Shown: positions 34,979-45,715 of the stretch, piece after piece
Layout: each line of letters starts with the position of its first letter
Numbering within the stretch: position 1 is the stretch's first letter
Source of the DNA: Serinibacter arcticus
Lineage (GTDB): Bacteria > Actinomycetota > Actinomycetes > Actinomycetales > Beutenbergiaceae
Direction: 5' to 3'
DNA length: 64,000 nucleotides
NCBI RefSeq assembly: GCF_004786095.1
Contig: NZ_RHPJ01000004.1
Location: 186,001 to 250,000 of the forward strand
Program-made: the position numbers and the translations under genes
Notes under the pieces: model-generated
What the model was told of the DNA's origin: nothing
What the model saw: only the letters and a program-made list of their open reading frames with translations
Database searches by the model: none

Positions 34979-35944
34979 GTGAGCAGCAAGAAGAAGTCCA
35001 AGAAGTCGACGAGGTCCGCCGAGCCGACGGCCGCGTTCGACGCACCGCTCGCCGACCTCCTGCGCCCGGAGCCGGGATCCTCGCTCGCCGACGTCGACAC
35101 CCGGGCCACCCCCGGCTGGGACGCCGGTCGCTCGGCGGCCGAGGCCCGCACCCTGGAGCTGGGCGAGACGCTGTCGGAGCTGCAGGAGAGGCTGTTCGCG
35201 GAGGGGCGCTCCGGCGGCACCCGCTCGGTGCTGCTCGTGCTGCAGGGGCTCGACACGTCGGGCAAGGGCGGCATCGTCCGGCACGTGCTCGGCATGGTCG
35301 ACCCGCAGGGCGTGACCATCCGCTCGTTCGGCGTGCCGACCGAGAAGGAGCGCTCGCACAGCTTCCTGTGGCGCATCCGGCGCGCGCTGCCGTCGGCCGG
35401 GCGGATCGGGGTGTTCGACCGCTCGCACTACGAGGACGTGCTCGTCGCGCGGGTCGACGCCCTGGCCGACCCCGAGACCATCGAGCGCCGCTACCGCGAC
35501 ATCGTCCGGTTCGAGAAGAAGCTGGCGGCCGCGGGCACCACGATCGTCAAGGTGGCCCTCGTGATCTCCCCGGCCGAGCAGTACGAGCGGCTGAGCAAGC
35601 GCCTGGCGCGCCCGGACAAGCACTGGAAGTTCGCCGTCAGCGACCTCGACACGCGCGCCAAGTGGCCCCGCTACACCGAGGCCTACGACATCGCGATCGA
35701 GCGCACGTCCACGGAGACCGCCCCCTGGCACGTCGTCCCGGCCGACCGCAAGTGGTTCGCTCGCCTCGCGGTCACCCAGCTGCTGGTCGACGCGCTGACG
35801 GGACTGGACCTCGCGTGGCCGGAGGCCACCTTCGACGTCGAGGCCGCGATCGAGGCCCTGGACGCGACGCAGGACGATCCGCTGGCCCTCACCCCGGCCG
35901 AGATCGAGGAGCGCGCCGAGCAGATCGAGCGCACGGAGTCCTAG
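34979..35944 (+). CDS. polyphosphate kinase 2 family protein
   Basis: 321 residues. A Lys/Ser-rich start is followed by the PPK2 fold: Walker A GLDTSGKGG (90-98), lid region VPTEKERSHSFLWRI and Walker B GVFDRSHYEDV (about 143-153). PPK2 enzymes move phosphate between polyphosphate and nucleoside mono- or diphosphates. Which class this one belongs to cannot be decided by eye. The enzyme is single-domain, not the duplicated form. GTG 34979 has AAGGAG five bases upstream. Its stop shares CTAG with the convergent hydrolase gene. Confidence 0.9.
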   Translation: MSSKKKSKKSTRSAEPTAAFDAPLADLLRPEPGSSLADVDTRATPGWDAGRSAAEARTLELGETLSELQERLFAEGRSGGTRSVLLVLQGLDTSGKGGIVRHVLGMVDPQGVTIRSFGVPTEKERSHSFLWRIRRALPSAGRIGVFDRSHYEDVLVARVDALADPETIERRYRDIVRFEKKLAAAGTTIVKVALVISPAEQYERLSKRLARPDKHWKFAVSDLDTRAKWPRYTEAYDIAIERTSTETAPWHVVPADRKWFARLAVTQLLVDALTGLDLAWPEATFDVEAAIEALDATQDDPLALTPAEIEERAEQIERTES

Positions 35945-36810
35945 CTGCCGTTCCCCGCGAGCGGGTGCACGCCGTACCGGCGGTGGGCGAGCACGGGGCT
36001 CGCCTCGCGCACGGCGGCGAGGCGAGCGGGATCGACGTCGGCGACCGCGAACGCCGGACCGTCGGCGGTGGGATCGCCGGCCTCGGCCAGCACCGCCCCC
36101 GCCGGGTCGACGACGAGGGAACCGCCCGTGCGCCCGTCACCGGGCTGGGAGGCGATCGCCAGGTAGACCGTGTTCTCGATCGCCCGGGCACGGGCGAGCA
36201 CGCGCAGCTGCTCGGCCTTGCCCTCCCCCGCCGCCCAGGCCGCGCCGAGGACGACGACATCGGGCCGCGGGTCGCCCTCACCGCCCATCAGGGCGCGGAA
36301 CGGTTCGGGGAAGCGCAGGTCGTAGCAGGTCAGGACGCCCAGGGTGACCGGGCCCGCCGCCGTCGGCAGCTGCACCGTCAGCGGCGCGCCGTCGCCGGCG
36401 GGATCGCCCGCCTCGAGGAGGTCGCTCTCACGGCTGCCGTAGGCGTCGTAGAGGTGGGCCTTCGTGTACCGACCGAGCTCGGCGCCGTCCGGGCCGACGA
36501 CGACCGTCACGTTCCGCGCGCGGCCGGCTCGCCCCCCGCCCCCGGCGAGCCCCGGGAGCACGACGCCAACCACCACGCTCACGCCGTGCGCCGCCGCGGC
36601 CGCGCGGACGGCGGTCAGGAAGGGACCGTCGTCGGGCTGGACGAGATCACGGGTGAGCGGGCTCGACCAGCCCGAGGCGTACTCGGGCAGGAGCACGACG
36701 TCGGCGGCGTGCTCGCGGGCGGCGCGAGCGATCGCGTCAGCGGCCGCCGCACCGTCGCGCACCCCGGGGAGGCCCAGGGCGGCGTCGAGCTGCGCGGCCG
36801 CGATCCTCAC
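35941..36810 (-). CDS. carbon-nitrogen hydrolase (nitrilase superfamily)
   Basis: 289 residues. The Glu-Lys-Cys triad is visible as LLPEYASGW (about 40-48), YTKAHLYD (about 112-119) and LTCYDLRFPE (about 160-169). Such enzymes hydrolyse amides such as deaminated glutathione or omega-amides. The substrate is unknown; the setting next to mca invites a role in thiol-compound clean-up, but this is speculative. GTG 36810 overlaps the stop of the small membrane protein by four bases. Confidence 0.87.
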   Translation of the reverse strand: MRIAAAQLDAALGLPGVRDGAAAADAIARAAREHAADVVLLPEYASGWSSPLTRDLVQPDDGPFLTAVRAAAAAHGVSVVVGVVLPGLAGGGGRAGRARNVTVVVGPDGAELGRYTKAHLYDAYGSRESDLLEAGDPAGDGAPLTVQLPTAAGPVTLGVLTCYDLRFPEPFRALMGGEGDPRPDVVVLGAAWAAGEGKAEQLRVLARARAIENTVYLAIASQPGDGRTGGSLVVDPAGAVLAEAGDPTADGPAFAVADVDPARLAAVREASPVLAHRRYGVHPLAGNGS

Positions 36811-37166
36811 CCGCGCTGACCGGCCTCGGGTGCCGGGGCGTCGCCGTCGACCGGACGGGTCTCGTCGGCACGCCCCTCGGGCACCTCGATCACCTGGGCC
36901 ACCTCGGCGTCGGTCGGCTCTGTCGCGGCCTCCCGCGCCGTCGTCTCCTCGGCCTCGGCCTGCGCCGCGGCGGCGGCCTCCGTCTGGCGGTGGCGCTCGT
37001 TGGCGTTGACCCTGCGCATGTTCTTGTTGAACGAGCGGATCAGGAGCAGGAAGACGATGAGGACGGCGAACGTCGCCAGGAAGCCCGGAAGCCCCGGCGT
37101 GACCTCGTACTGGTCGGGGACCTCGGTCGCCAGCGTCGCCGCGAGCAGGGCACCGGTGCCGGTCAC
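36807..37166 (-). CDS. small single-span membrane protein of the mca operon
   Basis: 119 residues. One membrane helix (about 29-50, with FLATFAVLIVFLLLIRSFN) is followed by a basic Asn/Arg patch (NKNMRRVNANERHRQ) and a Glu/Ala-rich acidic tail. No enzymatic motif. Comparable small membrane proteins follow mca in other actinobacteria (from memory, next to Rv1082 in M. tuberculosis), so the pairing appears conserved; function unknown. GTG 37166 overlaps the mca stop by four bases and its own stop overlaps the nitrilase start by four. Confidence 0.82.
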   Translation of the reverse strand: MTGTGALLAATLATEVPDQYEVTPGLPGFLATFAVLIVFLLLIRSFNKNMRRVNANERHRQTEAAAAAQAEAEETTAREAATEPTDAEVAQVIEVPEGRADETRPVDGDAPAPEAGQRG

Positions 37167-38023
37167 GGACGGACCCCGGCGAACAGGTCGTCCTCCATCG
37201 GCTCGGTCGGGACGGTGGAGGAGACGAGCTCGAACTCCTCCCACGGCCAGATCTCACCCTCGAGGTCGCGCGGCACCGCGAAGAAGAACCCGTCGGGGTC
37301 GATCTGGGTGGCGTGCGAGAGCAGTGCCTGGTCGCGCTGGCCGAAGTGGGCCGAGGCGTCCACGCGGCACGTGACGTTGCGGCCGCCCTCGCCGTCCCAC
37401 TCCGCCAGCCACGCCCCGAACGGGGACTCGAGGCCGCGGTCGGTGAGCGCGTCGTGCACGGCCGCCATCCGGCGTCGGGAGAAGGACGCGTGGTAGTAGA
37501 CCTTCGGCACCTGCCAGGGCTCACCGAGCTCCGGGTGCTGCTCCGGGTCGGCCGCCGCCTCGACCGCGGCCATCGAGACCACGTGGGTCATGATGTGGTC
37601 GGGGTGGGGGTAGCCGCCGTTCTCGTCGTAGGTGAGCAGGACCTGGGGACGCTGCTGCCGGATCTGGGCGACGAGCGCCGGCACGGTCTCCGTCAGCGGC
37701 GCGAGCGCGAAGCAGCCCTCGGGCAGCGGGGGCAGCGGGTCGCCCTCGGGCAGCCCGGAGTCGACGAAGCCGAGCCACGTCTGGCGCACGCCCAGGGCCG
37801 CGGCCGCCGCGTCCATCTCGCGCCGACGGCGCGCGGGCAGGTCCACCAGGACCTCGGGGTCGTGCTGGAGCCGGGGGTTGAGCACGTCCCCGCGCTCGCC
37901 ACCGGTGCAGGTGACGACGAGGACGTCGACGCCGTCGGCCGCGTAGCGCGCCATGGTGGCGGCGCCCTTGCTGGACTCGTCGTCGGGGTGTGCGTGCACG
38001 GCCATGAGCCGGAGCGGGGCCAC
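37163..38023 (-). CDS. mca: mycothiol S-conjugate amidase
   Basis: 286 residues. The zinc-binding motif AVHAHPDDES (about 8-17) and GGYPHPDHIMTH (about 137-148) mark the LmbE/MshB-like deacetylase fold. The C-terminal WEEFELVSSTVP and total length fit Mca rather than MshB. Mca splits mycothiol conjugates, releasing a mercapturic acid for export, and so detoxifies electrophiles. This implies a mycothiol-producing host. GTG 38023 follows AAGGAGG. It heads an operon with the small membrane protein and a nitrilase, and is divergent from the DUF4307 gene. Confidence 0.92.
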   Translation of the reverse strand: MAPLRLMAVHAHPDDESSKGAATMARYAADGVDVLVVTCTGGERGDVLNPRLQHDPEVLVDLPARRRREMDAAAAALGVRQTWLGFVDSGLPEGDPLPPLPEGCFALAPLTETVPALVAQIRQQRPQVLLTYDENGGYPHPDHIMTHVVSMAAVEAAADPEQHPELGEPWQVPKVYYHASFSRRRMAAVHDALTDRGLESPFGAWLAEWDGEGGRNVTCRVDASAHFGQRDQALLSHATQIDPDGFFFAVPRDLEGEIWPWEEFELVSSTVPTEPMEDDLFAGVRP

Positions 38024-38074
38024 GGGCCCTCCTTGCGTGCTGGGATCTGTCGGTGACCATCATCCCACCTGGGG

Positions 38075-38080
38075 CAGACT
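38075..38080 (+). promoter_or_regulatory. CAGACT -10-like element before the DUF4307 gene
   Basis: GGGCAGACTGG, identical in sequence to that before the CPBP gene at 45.7 kb, with six bases between hexamer and GTG 38087. Confidence 0.45.
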
Positions 38081-38086
38081 GGTCGG

Positions 38087-38521
38087 GTGAGCACCACGGA
38101 CGCCGAGCAGCGCGCGAGGCTCGAGCGCCGCTACGGCGCCCGCCCCGCCGCGGGTGGCAGGTCACCCGGAAGGCTGGCGGCGGTCGCCGCCGCCGTCATC
38201 GGCGTGGTGGGGACCGCCATCGTGCTGTGGCTGGTCTTCGGCGGCCCGGGGACCGGGGCGAGCGTCACCGGCTCGAGCTACCGCGTCGTCTCGGACTCGC
38301 AGGTCACGGTCTCCTTCTCCGTCCTCCGGGAGGATCCCGAGGTGCCGCTGCGCTGCACGGTCCAGGCCCTCGACGTGAGCCACGCCCAGGTCGGCGTGAC
38401 CCTGGTGGACGTCCCCGCGGGCGGACCCCGCGTGGTGCCGCTGACGGTCGACGTGACCACGTTCGCCCGCGCCGAGCAGGCCGACGCCGTGAGCAACGGT
38501 TGCGTCGCGGTCCCGGAGTAG
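38087..38521 (+). CDS. DUF4307 family membrane protein
   Basis: 144 residues. A short basic N-terminus with LERRYGAR is followed by one membrane helix (about 30-53) and an outside beta-rich domain with SYRVVSDSQVTVSFSV and two Cys (one in LRCTV, one in SNGCVAV). This is the actinobacterial DUF4307 pattern; function unknown. In this phylum the gene sits regularly between mca and greA, exactly as here. Confidence 0.87.
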   Translation: MSTTDAEQRARLERRYGARPAAGGRSPGRLAAVAAAVIGVVGTAIVLWLVFGGPGTGASVTGSSYRVVSDSQVTVSFSVLREDPEVPLRCTVQALDVSHAQVGVTLVDVPAGGPRVVPLTVDVTTFARAEQADAVSNGCVAVPE

Positions 38522-38557
38522 CGGTCCGGGAGTAGCCGCCACCGGCCCCGCTCGCAC

Positions 38558-38563
38558 TACACT
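38558..38563 (+). promoter_or_regulatory. TACACT -10 element and structured leader of greA
   Basis: TACACT would start transcription near 38570, giving a leader of about 130 nt. The leader opens with a hairpin (CGCCGTCCC ... GGGGGCGGCG, about 38572-38594). The AGGAGAG ribosome site lies just before GTG 38698. Confidence 0.45.
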
Positions 38564-38697
38564 GGTCGTTTCGCCGTCCCTTCCGGGGGCGGCGTTCGTG
38601 TCATCGTGACGCGTCGGACCACCGGCGCACGTCCGGACCGGAGACGGACGATCCCGTCGCCGTCGGACGGGCGTCATCACGCATCGAGGAGAGCACC

Positions 38698-39177
38698 GTG
38701 CCCGACACCACCTGGCTCACGCAGGAAGCCTTCGACCGGCTCAAGGCTGAGCTCGACCACCTGACCGGCCCCGGTCGCACCGAGATCACGGAGCGCATCG
38801 AGCAGGCCCGTTCCGAGGGCGACCTCAAGGAGAACGGTGGCTACCACGCCGCGCGCGAGGAGCAGGGCAAGGCCGAGGGCCGCATCCGCCAGCTCACCGA
38901 GCTGCTGCGCACCGCCGAGGTCGGGGAGATCCCGAAGGACGACGGCGTCGTCGAGCCCGGCATGGTCGTCACCGCCGACGTGGGCGGCGAGAGCATGACG
39001 TTCCTCTTCGGCTCGCGCGAGGTCGGCGACACCACGGACCTGGAGGTGTTCTCCCCGTCCTCGCTGCTCGGTGCCGCGATCAACGGCAAGAAGGTCGGCG
39101 AGAAGACCAGCTACCTCACGCCCAGGGACGTCAAGGTCGAGGTCGCCATCACGGCGGCCACGCCGTTCCACGGCTGA
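38698..39177 (+). CDS. greA: transcription elongation factor GreA
   Basis: 159 residues. The N-terminal coiled coil includes LTQEAFDRLKAELDHL (about 7-22) and ARSEGDLKENGGYHAAREEQ (about 37-56) with the acidic tip that reaches into RNA polymerase. The C-terminal FKBP-like domain starts near residue 85 and ends with GEKTSYLTPRDVKVEV. GreA rescues stalled polymerase by stimulating cleavage of the nascent RNA. GTG 38698 follows GAGGAGAG. A strong hairpin lies between it and the convergent ilvA. Confidence 0.96.
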   Translation: MPDTTWLTQEAFDRLKAELDHLTGPGRTEITERIEQARSEGDLKENGGYHAAREEQGKAEGRIRQLTELLRTAEVGEIPKDDGVVEPGMVVTADVGGESMTFLFGSREVGDTTDLEVFSPSSLLGAAINGKKVGEKTSYLTPRDVKVEVAITAATPFHG

Positions 39178-39211
39178 GTCGCTCCACGGCTGAGTCCGCC
39201 GAACCATCGCC

Positions 39212-39245
39212 GACGGCGGTCACCCCCACCGGGGTGGCCGCCGTC
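39212..39245. terminator. bidirectional hairpin between greA and ilvA
   Basis: 15-bp stem (GACGGCGGTCACCCC / GGGGTGGCCGCCGTC) with one G-U pair and loop CACC. It starts 35 bp past greA and includes the last two bases of the ilvA stop codon. Confidence 0.8.
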
Positions 39246-40473
39246 AGCGCTCCACGGCGTCGAAGCCCGCAGCGCGGACGTGCTCGAGCACCTCGCGACT
39301 GTGACGGGAGCCCTTCGTGACCACCTCGACGTCGACGGCGGTCTCGTCCACCCCGAGGCCGGCACCGGTGCGCACGTGGCCGATCGTGACGACGTCGGCG
39401 TGCACCTGGGCGATCGCGTCCAGCAGCCCGACGAGGCTGCCGGGGCGGTCGGACAGGCTGCACCGCAGGTGCAGGTAGCGCCCGGCCGCGGACATGCCGT
39501 GGCGGAACACCTTGCGCAGCACGATCGGGTCGACGTTCCCGCCGGACAGCACCACCACCACGCTGCGGCCCGGTTCGACGAGCCCGTCGAGCGTCTCGCC
39601 CCGGTGCGCGATGATCGCGGCGATGCCGGCGGCACCCGCCGGCTCCACCACCTGCTTGGCACGCTCCGCGAGCGAGAGCACGGCGCGGGACAGGTCGTCC
39701 TCGCTGACCGTGAGCACCCGCGTGTCGCGGGCGGCGAGCACGCCGAACGGCACGTCACCGGGCCGGGCGACGGCGATCCCGTCCGCCATGGTCCGGGTGG
39801 TCGTGATCGAGGTGGGCGACCCCTGGGCCAGGGACGGCCCGTAGGCGGAGGCGCGTTCGGACTGCACCGCCACGACGCGGACGTCCTCCGGCACGGCCGC
39901 CGCGATCCCGGCCGCCAGCCCCCCGCCGCCGGTGGGAACGAGGATCGTGCCGACGTCGGGCACCTGCTCCAGGATCTCCAGGCCCACGGTCCCCTGCCCC
40001 GCGACGACGTCGACGTGGTCGAACGGGTGGATGAAGGTGCGTCCCTGCGCCTCCGCCTCCAGGACCGCGCGCGCGACGGCGTCCTCGACGCGGTCGCCGC
40101 CCAGCACCACCCGCGCACCGTAGGAGCGCGTCGCCTCGACCTTGGGGATGGCGGCGTCGGCGGGCATGTGGACGACGGCGTCGATCCCCAGCCGTCGCGC
40201 GGCCCAGGCCACGCCCTGGGCGTGGTTGCCGGCGCTGGCCGCGACGACGCCCCGGCGTCGTTCGTCGGGGCTCAGCCCGGCCAGCCGCACGAGCGCACCG
40301 CGCACCTTGAACGATCCGGTCCGCTGGAGGTGCTCGCACTTGAGGCGGAGCGGCGCGCCGGCGATCTCGGCGAACGCGTCGCTGCTCTCGACCGGGGTGC
40401 GGTGCAGGAGGCCCTCGAGCACCTCGCGGGCTCGCAGGACGTCGTCAAGGGTCACGAGGGGCTTGCTGTCCAC
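39244..40473 (-). CDS. ilvA: threonine ammonia-lyase (threonine dehydratase)
   Basis: 409 residues. The PLP-binding lysine is in GSFKVRGA (Lys56) and the phosphate-binding glycine loop in [10 protein letters not shown] (about 170-179). A C-terminal ACT-like domain (about 330-409) has [20 protein letters not shown]. It converts threonine to 2-oxobutanoate, either for isoleucine or for catabolism; this ACT-bearing form of about 400 residues is typical of actinobacteria. GTG 40473 has CAGGGT six bases before it, a leaderless pattern. Confidence 0.93.
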   Translation of the reverse strand: MDSKPLVTLDDVLRAREVLEGLLHRTPVESSDAFAEIAGAPLRLKCEHLQRTGSFKVRGALVRLAGLSPDERRRGVVAASAGNHAQGVAWAARRLGIDAVVHMPADAAIPKVEATRSYGARVVLGGDRVEDAVARAVLEAEAQGRTFIHPFDHVDVVAGQGTVGLEILEQVPDVGTILVPTGGGGLAAGIAAAVPEDVRVVAVQSERASAYGPSLAQGSPTSITTTRTMADGIAVARPGDVPFGVLAARDTRVLTVSEDDLSRAVLSLAERAKQVVEPAGAAGIAAIIAHRGETLDGLVEPGRSVVVVLSGGNVDPIVLRKVFRHGMSAAGRYLHLRCSLSDRPGSLVGLLDAIAQVHADVVTIGHVRTGAGLGVDETAVDVEVVTKGSRHSREVLEHVRAAGFDAVER

Positions 40474-40573
40474 TCCCCCACCCTGCCACCGCACGCGGCC
40501 GCGCGACAGCGAGCACCCGGGAGGAACACCGCGCGCCGCCCCGACGTTGACCCAGGTGGCGAAAGGAGCCCCC

Positions 40574-41212
40574 ATGTTCTTCAAGCAGGCCCCCACCATG
40601 GTCACCGCCTCCGAGGCGCTGCCCGGTCGCGAGCAGCCGACCTTCTCCGTGCCCGGCACGCACCGCGTGCTCGGCACGCCGCTGCGCGGCCCCTGGCCCG
40701 AGGGCACGCAGGTGCTGCACGTCGCGATGGGCTGCTTCTGGGGCGAGGAGAAGCACTTCTGGCAGATCCCGGGCGTGGTCACCACGGCGGTCGGCTACAT
40801 GGGCGGGTTCACGCCGAACCCGACCTACGAGGAGACGTGCACCGGGCGCACCGGTCACACGGAGACCGTGATGATCGCCTACGACCCGGCGGTCGTCACG
40901 ATCGACCAGCTGCTCGAGGTCTTCTGGACCCAGCACGACCCGACCCAGGTGCACCGCCAGGGCAACGACCGCGGCACCCAGTACCGCTCCGCGATCTTCT
41001 GGACCACCGAGGAGCAGCGCGAGGCGATCGAGCGCTCGCGCGCGGCCTACCAGCCGCGCCTGACCCAGGCCGGCTACGGCGAGATCACGACGGACGCCCG
41101 ATCGTCCGACGCCGCCGGGCCGTTCTGGTACGCCGAGGGCTACCACCAGCAGTACCTCGTGATGAACCCGAACGGGTACTGCCCGCTGCACGCCACGGGC
41201 GTCACCTTCTAG
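40574..41212 (+). CDS. msrA: peptide-methionine (S)-S-oxide reductase
   Basis: 212 residues. The catalytic motif GCFWG has Cys54, and the C-terminal [11 protein letters not shown] supplies a resolving Cys. MsrA repairs oxidised methionine in proteins. The N-terminal 45 residues form the extension common in actinobacterial MsrA. ATG 40574 has AAAGGAG six bases upstream. It is divergent from ilvA and ends before a hairpin that abuts the next promoter. Confidence 0.96.
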   Translation: MFFKQAPTMVTASEALPGREQPTFSVPGTHRVLGTPLRGPWPEGTQVLHVAMGCFWGEEKHFWQIPGVVTTAVGYMGGFTPNPTYEETCTGRTGHTETVMIAYDPAVVTIDQLLEVFWTQHDPTQVHRQGNDRGTQYRSAIFWTTEEQREAIERSRAAYQPRLTQAGYGEITTDARSSDAAGPFWYAEGYHQQYLVMNPNGYCPLHATGVTF

Positions 41213-41229
41213 GTCCGGCGGCGCCGCGG

Positions 41230-41265
41230 CCGGCGGTGGGGCGGGCGACCCCGCCCCACCGCCGG
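41230..41265 (+). terminator. hairpin after msrA
   Basis: Perfect 16-bp stem CCGGCGGTGGGGCGGG / CCCGCCCCACCGCCGG with loop CGAC, 18 bp after the msrA stop. Its last base touches the TAACCT promoter element of the next gene. Confidence 0.85.
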
Positions 41266-41271
41266 TAACCT
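41266..41271 (+). promoter_or_regulatory. TAACCT -10 element for a leaderless hydrolase mRNA
   Basis: TAACCT, seven bases, GTG 41279. The msrA terminator stem occupies the position where a -35 would lie. Confidence 0.55.
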
Positions 41272-41278
41272 CGGGCGG

Positions 41279-42250
41279 GTGGCACGACTCGATCGGGCGA
41301 AGCTCGCCCCCAACGGACTCAACGTCCGCATCCAACGGCTGCGCGTCGACGGCGAGTACCTGCGCGTCTGGCGCCTGAGCGTCGACGCGGACGACCCCGA
41401 GGCCACCCCCACCCAGCCGCTGCGCACCTTCGTCCTGCTGCACGGGCTCGGCGTCTCCTCGTACTACTTCGAGCCCCTCGCGGCCCGGCTGGCGCGCTCC
41501 GGCGTCGTCTACCTCCTGGACCTGCCGGGGTTCGACGGCGTCCCGCACGCCGGACAACCGCTCGGCATCGGCGGGTTCGCCGACGTCGTGGCCTCCTGGG
41601 TCCGCCGCGAGGGCCTGATCGACCCGATCCTGGTGGGGCACTCGATGGGTGCCCAGGTCGTCGTCGAGACGCTCGCCCGCCACCGGGACCTCTCGTCCAG
41701 GGCCGTGCTGGTCGGTCCGCCCGTCAACGCGTCCGAGCGCAGCCCGTGGTGGCAGGCCTTCCGCCTGGCCCAGAGCTCGCTGCACGAGTCCTTCGGCACC
41801 CGCCGCGCCGCCGTCGCGGGCTACCTGCGCTGCGGCCCGCACTGGATGATGCGCGTGCTGCCGGCGCTCCTGGACTACCCGATCGAGGAGCGGATCACCC
41901 GCCTGCGCGCGCGCACGCTGGTGCTGCGCGGCACGTGGGACGGCGTCGCCCCGCAGGCGTGGGCGCACGAGCTCGTCGAGGCCTGCCCCGACGCCTCCTA
42001 CGCCGAGATCGCCGGCGCCTCGCACGCCGTCGTCTACGCGCACTACGCCGAGACCGCGGCCCTGGTCCTGGCGCACGCCGAGGGCGAGGACGTCGACGGC
42101 GCCCACGTCGACGGGCGCGAGCCCGTCGCCGACCCCGACGGGCTCGCGGTGGGCACGGTCGAGGAGGCCGAGGCGGTCGACCAGGTCATCGACGAGGAGA
42201 TCGGGATCGCGCCCGGCGAGACGCGCACCGGGGATCGCTCGGACGCATGA
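41279..42250 (+). CDS. alpha/beta-fold hydrolase
   Basis: 323 residues. The oxyanion region is FVLLHGLGVSSYY (about 51-63), the nucleophile elbow VGHSMGAQ (about 118-125, Ser121), and a later Asp in LRGTWDGVAPQ with His in GASHAVVY. Substrate unknown. The last 50 residues are acidic and look disordered. Its stop overlaps the next gene's start by four bases (ATGA), so the two hydrolases are coupled. Confidence 0.85.
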   Translation: MARLDRAKLAPNGLNVRIQRLRVDGEYLRVWRLSVDADDPEATPTQPLRTFVLLHGLGVSSYYFEPLAARLARSGVVYLLDLPGFDGVPHAGQPLGIGGFADVVASWVRREGLIDPILVGHSMGAQVVVETLARHRDLSSRAVLVGPPVNASERSPWWQAFRLAQSSLHESFGTRRAAVAGYLRCGPHWMMRVLPALLDYPIEERITRLRARTLVLRGTWDGVAPQAWAHELVEACPDASYAEIAGASHAVVYAHYAETAALVLAHAEGEDVDGAHVDGREPVADPDGLAVGTVEEAEAVDQVIDEEIGIAPGETRTGDRSDA

Positions 42251-42990
42251 CCCTCGCGCGACGGTCGTCGCGCCTCGTGCGGCGCGCGTTCGGGTGGCTC
42301 GACGACTACCGGTACATCCTCGGCATCCAGCTCGGTGCCCGGCTGCGCCCCCACCCGCCGCGGGAGTTCGCCCGGGGCGACCGCGTGCCGATCCTGCTGC
42401 TGCCGGGCATCTACGAGCCGTGGCACTCCCTCGCGGGCGTGGCGCGCGACCTCAACCGTCGCGGTCACCCCGTCCTCGTCGCGCCGGGGCTCGGGAACAA
42501 CCTCGGGGCGTTGCGCGCCTCCGCCCGGATCGTGGCGAGGCAGCTGCGCCGCACGGGCACGCGGGAGCTCGTCGTCGTGGCGCACTCCAAGGGCGGCCTC
42601 ATCGGCAAGGCCCTGATGATCGGCCCGCTCGGCCCGCGCGTGCTGGGGATGGTCGCGATCGCGACGCCGTTCGCCGGGTCGAGGTACGCGCGCTGGTTCC
42701 CCGACCCCGGCGTCCGGATCCTCAGCGACCGCGACCCCCACGTCGGGTCGCTGGGCCGCAGCCGCGGCGTCGACGCCCGGATCGTGTCGGTCTACGCGAG
42801 CTTCGACCCCCACATCCCCGGGGGCAGCGAGCTGGCGGGCGCCACGAACGTCGTGGTCGACACGGTGGGCCACTTCAGGGTCGTGGACCACCCGGACGTG
42901 CGACGCACGGTGCGCGACGCCGTCACGCGCTTCGAGGACGCCCGACCGGACGGGGCGCCGCCGGCCACCGGGCGGCCCCCGACCGCCTGA
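42247..42990 (+). CDS. lipase/esterase-type alpha/beta hydrolase
   Basis: 247 residues. Opening PILLLPGIYEPWHSL (about 48-62) and nucleophile motif VVAHSKGGLIGKAL (about 111-124, Ser115) resemble the triacylglycerol-lipase/PGAP1-like group. The Asp and His of the triad probably lie in SFDPHIPGG and VGHFRVVDH. No signal peptide, so likely cytoplasmic. Translationally coupled to the preceding hydrolase. Its stop directly abuts the glgP stop (TGATCA). Confidence 0.8.
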   Translation: MTLARRSSRLVRRAFGWLDDYRYILGIQLGARLRPHPPREFARGDRVPILLLPGIYEPWHSLAGVARDLNRRGHPVLVAPGLGNNLGALRASARIVARQLRRTGTRELVVVAHSKGGLIGKALMIGPLGPRVLGMVAIATPFAGSRYARWFPDPGVRILSDRDPHVGSLGRSRGVDARIVSVYASFDPHIPGGSELAGATNVVVDTVGHFRVVDHPDVRRTVRDAVTRFEDARPDGAPPATGRPPTA

Positions 42991-45543
<2,553 letters not shown>

Positions 45544-45549
45544 GCAGTC

Positions 45550-45555
45550 ACCGTA
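45550..45555 (-). promoter_or_regulatory. TACGGT -10 element for a leaderless glgP mRNA
   Basis: Read on the minus strand: TACGGT, then GACTGC, then GTG 45543, with no ribosome site. Confidence 0.55.
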
Positions 45556-45627
45556 GCGAGTCTCGAGGGCCTTGGCACCTGGCCCACCAGCCCGCGAGAT
45601 GTGGGGCAGGTCACGTTTTCGTTGGGG

Positions 45628-45646
45628 CTTGCAGCAAAACTTGCAG
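45628..45646. promoter_or_regulatory. CTTGCAG direct repeat, candidate maltose/maltodextrin regulator site
   Basis: CTTGCAG-CAAAA-CTTGCAG. The first copy also reads as the palindrome TTGCAGCAA. The heptamer CTTGCAG is, from memory, the recurring element of Streptomyces amylase and maltose promoters bound by the LacI-type MalR/Reg1. Its place between glgP and a divergent gene suits carbohydrate control of glgP. Confidence 0.45.
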
Positions 45647-45703
45647 TCGATTTCCGTCCAGGTGTGACGCAGGTCACCTCGCGGTCGGGTCGGGATGACC
45701 GGG

Positions 45704-45709
45704 CAGACT
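45704..45709 (+). promoter_or_regulatory. CAGACT -10-like element before the CPBP-like gene
   Basis: CAGACT, six bases, ATG 45716; the same GGGCAGACTGG as before the DUF4307 gene. Confidence 0.45.
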
Positions 45710-45715
45710 GGGGGC

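Noticed and set aside
38564-38697. Riboswitch in the greA leader
   Set aside because: The leader has GC-rich stems but none of the conserved cores I know for riboswitch classes.
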